DNA of 6,537 nt. Origin: an uncultured Oscillospiraceae bacterium (GTDB lineage Bacteria; Bacillota; Clostridia; Oscillospirales; Oscillospiraceae). The stretch spans positions 1 through 6,537 of the forward strand of contig CALWWS010000263.1 in the NCBI GenBank assembly GCA_944385305.1, given 5' to 3'. Shown here in pieces: positions 1 through 3,841 of the stretch. Each line of letters starts with the position of its first letter. Position 1 is the stretch's first letter. Under the pieces are notes generated by a model. The model searched no databases. It was given only the letters and a program-made list of their open reading frames with translations, and was not told the DNA's origin. A program made the position numbers and the translations under genes.

Positions 1-223
1 TGGGCTCCACATCAATGTACACATACAGCAGCTCGGCCTTCCCGGCCTTGATGCTGATGGCCCGGTCAATGGCGTACTGGGAGCTCTGGGTGGGGTAAAA
101 ACGCAGATCCTCGATACAGTCCTTATCCTTGCAGGAATCGTATATCTTCTTCGTGTGTATGCACACGGCCTCGCGGATGCAGGCGTTCTCCTGCACCGGA
201 CCGGGCATGACCTTCTCAGGCAT
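1..223 (-). CDS. Conserved small Cys-containing protein of unknown function (N-terminal part, runs off left edge)
   Basis: The minus-strand frame opens with ATG at 223-221 and stays open to base 1, giving the first 74 residues. The start is supported by GGGAGG at 231-236 with a 7-nt spacer. The protein begins MPEKVMPGPV and has four cysteines, at residues 15, 21, 31 and 36 (C-x5-C-x9-C-x4-C). The stretch around them contains VCIHTKKIYDSC and KDKDCIEDLRFYPT. After it comes a mixed segment with IDRAISIKAGKAELLYVYIDVEP-like character (residues 52-74), probably alternating strands. There is no signal peptide or membrane segment in the visible part. It resembles conserved hypothetical proteins common in Clostridia, but I do not know a function. 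Metal binding by the cysteines is only a possibility. The codon use matches its neighbours. It is separated from the upstream lipoprotein gene by a terminator, so it is likely its own transcription unit. Confidence 0.8.
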   Translation of the reverse strand, partial: MPEKVMPGPVQENACIREAVCIHTKKIYDSCKDKDCIEDLRFYPTQSSQYAIDRAISIKAGKAELLYVYIDVEP

Positions 224-321
224 TGCAATACCTCCCAAATGTAGTGTGGAGGGGACGGTTCCCTCCGCTCCATTCTATGAACGCGCCCCCGGTTGGTGTC
301 CGCCCCTCCGGCCGGGCACGC
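224..321 (-). promoter_or_regulatory. Leader region of the left-edge gene: ribosome binding site, small hairpin, weak promoter candidate
   Basis: On the minus strand, GGGAGG (231-236) lies 7 nt before the ATG and fixes the start. Upstream of it, GGAGGG (261-266) can pair with CCCTCC (248-253) across a 7-nt loop, forming a hairpin in the leader. A -10-like hexamer TAGAAT (271-276) precedes the hairpin, but I see no convincing -35 at 16-18 bp; the best match, CGGACA, is 19 bp away. The promoter is therefore uncertain, while the ribosome binding site is solid. The rest of this gap holds nothing else I can name. Confidence 0.4.
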
Positions 322-357
322 AAAAAGGAGCCCGGACCATTCTATGGCCCGGGCTCC
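322..357 (-). terminator. Rho-independent terminator of the DUF3048 lipoprotein gene
   Basis: Read on the minus strand, GGAGCCCGG (349-357) pairs perfectly with CCGGGCTCC (327-335). After one mismatch the stem continues with CCA/TGG around a 5-nt loop. It is followed directly by TTTTT (322-326). The hairpin begins 12 nt beyond the TAG stop of the lipoprotein gene at 370-372, so it ends that transcript and insulates the left-edge gene. Confidence 0.9.
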
Positions 358-369
358 CGGCAGGTGCGT

Positions 370-1467
370 CTATGCAAAGGAAACCTGGCTGTCCAGGGGG
401 ACAATGTTCACATAGGTCTGTCCCACACCAAAAGCAACGGGGTTGCCCTCCAGGTCAGCGTAGTGGAGCTGTCCGTCCGGGAAATCCTTGCTCCAGGTGA
501 TGTCGATCACCTTCCCGCCGCAGGCAAAGTAGCCTGTGCCCCCGCTGGAGAGATCCACAGTGATATGGCCGTATTTGTCCCCGGTGTTGCGGCAGGCGGT
601 TTTAATCACCACCACATTGGTCACCCCCACCTGCTCTCCGGTGTTGCCGTCCATATAGGGCTCACCATACTCCTCCGCCAGATACAGGCCGGTCTGGCTG
701 TCATAGGTAAACACGCCCGTTTTGTAGTTGGAGAAGGGGATGGTGATCTGCCCGGCCGGAGCGCCGTCCTGGGGCGTGCCGTCGGGGACAAAGTCCATCT
801 GATAGGTATAGCTCTCCTCATGCTCCTGGCGCAGGTTTGTGTACCCGGCAAAGCGCTGGATGATGGAGTCGCCGGTGGTAACCACGGTGTGCTCCAGGCT
901 GTAGCTCTTGCGCCGCTCCGGGTCCCGCCACATGAGGTTTCCGTTTTCGCTGTTGCTCATATAGGGGCCGTTCACCCCGTCCAGGGCAGCCACCCCCCAC
1001 TGGCGGATCTTGGCGTAGGCGTCCTCACTGCCGCCGGCGTGGATAAAGACGGCGTCATGGCCCAGGGCCAGCTCCAGATAGTAGGGGCGGGCGGAGCGGA
1101 TAGAGCCGATCTTCCCCACGCCCTCCACGCTCTGATACACCCCCAGCATGCGGGTGATGCCCCCCTCGGCGGGCACCTCGTAGATAATGTCCGCCTGGGA
1201 CTGGCCCAGCTGGGGCAGGGCCTCCTTCAGGTTGTTGAGCATAATGGCCACAGGCCGCTTATTCACCCACTCCTCATCAATGGGCAGACCCGTGAGAGGA
1301 TTGACCGGCCCGTCGTAGGGAGTGGGCTCCGGCGTGGGGGTTGGCTCCGCCAGCTCCTGGCTGGGGGAGGGGCTGGGAGACGGACTAGAGGTCTCCTGGG
1401 CGGGCTGGCCGCAGGCGGCCAGCGTCATTACCAGGGCCAGGTACAGGGGGAGCAGCTTCTTTCCCAT
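370..1467 (-). CDS. DUF3048 (YerB-family) lipoprotein
   Basis: This is a predicted membrane-anchored lipoprotein of 365 residues. The N-terminus MGKKLLPLYLALVM is followed by the lipobox LAAC, with Cys19 as the lipidation site. A low-complexity linker of Ser-Pro and Thr-Pro repeats (about residues 27-50, bases 1318-1389) leads to the DUF3048 body. Family hallmarks are NPLTGLP (56-62), RPVAIMLNN (71-79), DIIYEVPAEGGITRML (93-108), IGSIRSARPYYLELA (120-134) and HAGGSE (143-148). The C-terminal half carries FACGGKVIDITWSK near residue 322, as in the second DUF3048 domain. B. subtilis YerB is the reference member, and the biochemical role of the family is not established. The start was set at ATG 1467 rather than the in-frame ATG at 1473: GGAGG at 1475-1479 is 7 nt from the former and only 1 nt from the latter. 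The gene has its own promoter and terminator, so it is probably monocistronic. It is divergent from the DUF4364 gene. Confidence 0.93.
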   Translation of the reverse strand: MGKKLLPLYLALVMTLAACGQPAQETSSPSPSPSPSQELAEPTPTPEPTPYDGPVNPLTGLPIDEEWVNKRPVAIMLNNLKEALPQLGQSQADIIYEVPAEGGITRMLGVYQSVEGVGKIGSIRSARPYYLELALGHDAVFIHAGGSEDAYAKIRQWGVAALDGVNGPYMSNSENGNLMWRDPERRKSYSLEHTVVTTGDSIIQRFAGYTNLRQEHEESYTYQMDFVPDGTPQDGAPAGQITIPFSNYKTGVFTYDSQTGLYLAEEYGEPYMDGNTGEQVGVTNVVVIKTACRNTGDKYGHITVDLSSGGTGYFACGGKVIDITWSKDFPDGQLHYADLEGNPVAFGVGQTYVNIVPLDSQVSFA

Positions 1468-1474
1468 GGTCATT

Positions 1475-1479
1475 CCTCC
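1475..1479 (-). promoter_or_regulatory. Ribosome binding site that decides the lipoprotein start
   Basis: GGAGG on the minus strand, within TGGAGGAATGACCATGG. The first ATG (1473-1471) sits almost on top of the motif. The second (1467-1465) has the normal 7-nt spacer and also gives the more typical lipoprotein start MGKKLL. Confidence 0.8.
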
Positions 1480-1499
1480 ATTTTTCTGCCGTTTTCTCT

Positions 1500-1528
1500 A
1501 TGATACCGCGCAATCCTACCTCCGTCAA
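1500..1528 (-). promoter_or_regulatory. Sigma-A-type promoter for the DUF3048 lipoprotein gene
   Basis: Minus strand: -35 TTGACG (1523-1528), a 17-bp spacer, then -10 TATCAT (1500-1505). Both hexamers are five of six to consensus. Transcription would start near 1493, giving a leader of roughly 25 nt before the ATG at 1467. Confidence 0.8.
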
Positions 1529-1538
1529 GGCATTCTCC

Positions 1539-1555
1539 CCGCCGGCAGCCGGCGG
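1539..1555. promoter_or_regulatory. Perfect 17-bp palindrome, candidate operator between divergent promoters
   Basis: CCGCCGGC-A-GCCGGCGG is an exact inverted repeat of 8-bp arms around a single central base at 1547. It lies between the two outward-facing promoters: 10 bp from the minus-strand -35 (1523-1528) and 12 bp from the plus-strand -35 (1568-1573). Because it is upstream of both predicted start sites it should not be transcribed from them, which argues for a DNA-level site rather than an RNA hairpin. An operator role is inference, and a GC-rich genome makes chance palindromes of this composition more likely. Confidence 0.4.
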
Positions 1556-1567
1556 TCAAAGTAGGCC

Positions 1568-1596
1568 TTGAGCTTTTGCGCCCTTTTGGGTATAAT
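1568..1596 (+). promoter_or_regulatory. Sigma-A-type promoter for the DUF4364 gene
   Basis: Plus strand: -35 TTGAGC (1568-1573), a 17-bp spacer, then a perfect -10 TATAAT (1591-1596). Transcription would start near 1603. The resulting leader of about 60 nt contains a short hairpin, CTCCC/GGGAG around a 3-nt loop (1626-1638), ahead of the ribosome binding site AAAGGAG (1651-1657). Confidence 0.85.
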
Positions 1597-1664
1597 GCTT
1601 TTTGTGAAATGTCTCCCAAGCTGTGCTCCCCAGGGGAGAGTGCGGCCCGGAAAGGAGTGCGCCC

Positions 1665-2207
1665 ATGGCCCGGTACGGCTTTATCCACGATAAGCTGGAC
1701 ATTAAATTTCTCATCCTCTACCTGATGGCCCGCGTGGCCGCCCCGGTGGACTTTTCCACCCTCACCGACCTGAGTCTATGCGACGAGGGGGTGGACTATT
1801 TCCAGTTTGCCGAGGCGGTGGGCGAGCTGGTGGAGACCGGGCACCTGTCCCTGGACAACGGCCTCTACGCAATTACGGAAAAGGGCCGTCAGAACGGCGC
1901 GGTGTGCGAGAGCAGCCTGCCCTTCTCGGTAAAGCGCCGCTGCACGGACGGCCTGGCCCGGGTCAACAGCGCCCTGCGCCGCAGCGCCCAGGTGCGCTGT
2001 GATGTCCAGGAGGGGCCCGGTGAGGGCTTTACCGTCACCATGGCTCTGGATGACGAGGGCGGCAACCTGCTCACCCTCTCCCTCTACTCCCCTACCCGGG
2101 AACAGGCCAAGCGCCTGGCGGACAGCTTTCAGGCCCGGCCGGAGAAGATCTACAAGCAGGTGCTCGCCGCCCTGCTGGAGGAGCCCGGCGGGGAGAGCCG
2201 GGAATAG
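1665..2207 (+). CDS. DUF4364 family protein (winged-helix-like)
   Basis: This is a 180-residue cytoplasmic protein. The N-terminal signature MARYGFIHDKLDIKFLILYL is typical of DUF4364, a family largely confined to Clostridia. Residues 10-75 (helical IKFLILYLMARV, then YFQFAEAVGELVETGHL, then GLYAITEKG) have the layout of a winged-helix domain with its wing hairpin, similar to PadR-like or MarR-like regulators. A second, partly beta-stranded region follows (about 108-142, FTVTMALDDEGGNLLTLSLYS), then a helical C-terminus (EQAKRLADSF, KIYKQVLAALLEE). DNA binding is inferred from the fold, not shown. The start is ATG 1665, with AAAGGAG 7 nt upstream. A GTG at 1623 in the same frame was not chosen because it has no ribosome binding site. 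The gene is divergent from the DUF3048 lipoprotein gene and shares its control region, so it could regulate that gene or itself. A strong terminator follows the stop. Confidence 0.9.
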   Translation: MARYGFIHDKLDIKFLILYLMARVAAPVDFSTLTDLSLCDEGVDYFQFAEAVGELVETGHLSLDNGLYAITEKGRQNGAVCESSLPFSVKRRCTDGLARVNSALRRSAQVRCDVQEGPGEGFTVTMALDDEGGNLLTLSLYSPTREQAKRLADSFQARPEKIYKQVLAALLEEPGGESRE

Positions 2208-2222
2208 GCCGGAATAAAGAAT

Positions 2223-2262
2223 AACCGGACAGACGCAAATGCGTCTGTCCGGTTCCTTTTTT
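2223..2262 (+). terminator. Strong rho-independent terminator between convergent DUF4364 and cls genes
   Basis: AACCGGACAGACGC (2223-2236) pairs perfectly over 14 bp with GCGTCTGTCCGGTT (2241-2254) across an AAAT loop. It is followed by CC and six Ts (2257-2262), a textbook terminator for the plus-strand gene ending at 2207. Read on the minus strand, the same hairpin follows the cls stop codon, with a poorer T-rich tail (ATTCTTTATT). It may therefore serve both genes. Confidence 0.93.
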
Positions 2263-3805
2263 ACAGCAGTGGGGCCAGGATGCGCAGCAGGGAGCGCAGC
2301 AGCCGCCTGGGCCAGGAGCGCTGGCTGCACTGGGCCAGAGTCACCGGCTGGCAAACCTCCTGGGAAGCCAGAAAGTCCGCCTTTACATCCAGAAGAGTTG
2401 GGTCGTTGCACATGCACACACCGTTTTCAAAGTGGAGAAACATGCTGCGGTAGTCCAGATTGACCGAGCCCACTGTGCCGAAGATGTCGTCCACCACAAA
2501 ATTTTTGGCGTGGACAAAGCCGGGGGTGTACTCGTAGATCTGCACCCCCGCCTCCAGCAGGGGCTGATAGTGGGCCCGGGTGAGCTCAAAGACCAGCTTC
2601 TTGTCCGGGATGTGTGGGGTCATAATACGCACGTCCACTCCCGCCTTGGCGGCGTTGCACAGGGCGGTGTTTACGCTGTCGCTGATGATCAGGTAGGGGG
2701 TCATAATATAAATGTAGCGCTTGGCCTTGTAGATTAGGTTGAGGTAAACCGTCTCCCCCACCGCCTCGTTGTCCAGGGGGTTGTCCACATAGGGCTGCAC
2801 ATAGAAGCCCCGGCCCAGCTCCGCCTCATGGGGCATACGGGTGGGGCGGAAGCGGTCGTAATCCTCCTCCATATCCCGGACATACCCCCACATGGTGAGG
2901 AACATCACCGTCATGCTCCAGGCCGCCTCCCCCTTCACCAGGATGGCGCTGTCCTTCCAGTGGCCAAAGCGGAGCTTGCGGTTAATATACTCGTCGGCCA
3001 GGTTGATCCCTCCGGTAAAGGCGGTATGGCCGTCGATGATGCACAGCTTGCGGTGGTCACGGTTGTTCATACGGATGGCGAGAATGGGGCGGAAGCGGTT
3101 GAAGGCGCAGCAGGGAATCCCGGTCTGCTCTTCAAAGGAGCGGGCAAAGTTGGCGGGCAGGGTATTCAGGCAGCCCACGTCGTCGTAGAGCACCCGCACA
3201 TCCACCCCGGCGGCCTTCTTCTCCTTGAGCACCTCCACAATGCTGTCCCAGAACACGCCGGGGCTGATGATAAAATACTCCAGAAAAATATACCGCTCAG
3301 CCCGGCGCAGCTCCCGGAGCATCCGGGGAAAGGCGTAGTCCCCCAGGGAGAAGTACTCGGTGGCAGTGTTGGTGTACACCGGGCAGCGGGCATACTGCTC
3401 CAGGTACCGGGCCTGATTGACCGCGTCGGCTCCGAAGCCGGACAGCCGCTCGGCCTTGAAATCGCTCTGAAGCACTTCCACCATCTTCCGGTCAATGCCC
3501 TGCATCTTGCGCCGCTGCCGTCCGGACAGACGGTTGCCGCCGAAGAGCAGATAGACCATCCCGCCAAACACAGGAAAAATCAGGATGGGAATAATCCAGG
3601 CAATTTTATACCCCGGGTCGGTCTGCCGCCCCACAATCCAGAGCACGGCAAAAATCGACACGGCAAAGCAAATCCAGTAGAAATAGACAAAATAGGCGGA
3701 GAAGCTGCCCATCACCACCAGGAGAATGGCGGCCTGGAGAATAATGAGCACCGCCACCATCACCGTGCGGTGAAAGAGGATGGATAAGAGCTTTTTTATA
3801 TTCAT
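2261..3805 (-). CDS. cls: Cardiolipin synthase (phospholipase D family)
   Basis: This 514-residue membrane enzyme makes cardiolipin, normally by condensing two phosphatidylglycerol molecules and releasing glycerol. Three hydrophobic segments at the N-terminus (about residues 15-33, 37-58 and 67-88) include the PLDc_N region, ending GGMVYLLFGGNRLSGRQRRK. Two phospholipase D domains follow, each with a full HxKx4D motif: H251, K253, D258 (HRKLCIID, followed by GGINLADEY) and H432, K434, D439 (HAKNFVVD, followed by GSVNLDYRS). The basic, amphipathic C-terminal tail ending RSLLRILAPLL is usual for the family, and the length is normal. Cls or a related ClsA/YwnE-type name are equally acceptable; exact paralogue assignment is not possible from this window. 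The start at ATG 3805 has only a weak ribosome binding site. The gene lies 36 bp downstream of dnaE on the same strand with no terminator between, so co-transcription is likely. Confidence 0.95.
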   Translation of the reverse strand: MNIKKLLSILFHRTVMVAVLIILQAAILLVVMGSFSAYFVYFYWICFAVSIFAVLWIVGRQTDPGYKIAWIIPILIFPVFGGMVYLLFGGNRLSGRQRRKMQGIDRKMVEVLQSDFKAERLSGFGADAVNQARYLEQYARCPVYTNTATEYFSLGDYAFPRMLRELRRAERYIFLEYFIISPGVFWDSIVEVLKEKKAAGVDVRVLYDDVGCLNTLPANFARSFEEQTGIPCCAFNRFRPILAIRMNNRDHRKLCIIDGHTAFTGGINLADEYINRKLRFGHWKDSAILVKGEAAWSMTVMFLTMWGYVRDMEEDYDRFRPTRMPHEAELGRGFYVQPYVDNPLDNEAVGETVYLNLIYKAKRYIYIMTPYLIISDSVNTALCNAAKAGVDVRIMTPHIPDKKLVFELTRAHYQPLLEAGVQIYEYTPGFVHAKNFVVDDIFGTVGSVNLDYRSMFLHFENGVCMCNDPTLLDVKADFLASQEVCQPVTLAQCSQRSWPRRLLRSLLRILAPLL

Positions 3806-3841
3806 GTCCGGCCTGCCGCCTCTCTTTCTTCCTATCCTGTG
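3806..3841 (-). promoter_or_regulatory. dnaE-cls junction with weak ribosome binding site
   Basis: The 36-bp spacer contains no hairpin with a T-tract and no recognisable promoter. Near the dnaE end it has a purine run (GGAAGAAAGAGAGG, 3819-3832). Candidate Shine-Dalgarno elements are AGAGG (3819-3823), 13 nt from the ATG and thus too far, and a minimal AGG (3812-3814) with a 6-nt spacer. Translation initiation of cls looks weaker than for the other genes here. Confidence 0.45.

Noticed and set aside
1318..1389. Ser-Pro/Thr-Pro repeat in the lipoprotein as a possible phase-variable or recombination tract
   Set aside because: The codons are imperfect at the DNA level and short. Such linkers are routine behind lipoprotein anchors.
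223..1503. Long open frame on the plus strand opposite the DUF3048 lipoprotein gene
   Set aside because: It is the mirror of a well-supported gene in GC-rich DNA, where stop codons are scarce in antisense frames. The translation is a low-information mix rich in Gly, Val, His and Leu, without recognisable motifs.
1532..1559. Second minus-strand promoter (TTGACC, 16 bp, GAGAAT) overlapping the palindrome
   Set aside because: The -10 is only four of six, and a much better promoter (TTGACG-17-TATCAT) lies just downstream. Not impossible, but not supported.
1623..1664. GTG at 1623 as start of the DUF4364 gene
   Set aside because: It has no ribosome binding site, while ATG 1665 has AAAGGAG at 7 nt and begins the family's conserved MARYGFIHDKLDIKF.
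1776..2417. Open frame on the minus strand across the DUF4364 gene and the terminator
   Set aside because: It would run through a strong terminator hairpin and overlap the 3' end of cls. The DUF4364 signature on the other strand is convincing.
2828..3787. Long open frame on the plus strand opposite cls
   Set aside because: It lies wholly within cls, which has both catalytic HKD motifs. The antisense product is His/Gly-rich and resembles no family I know.
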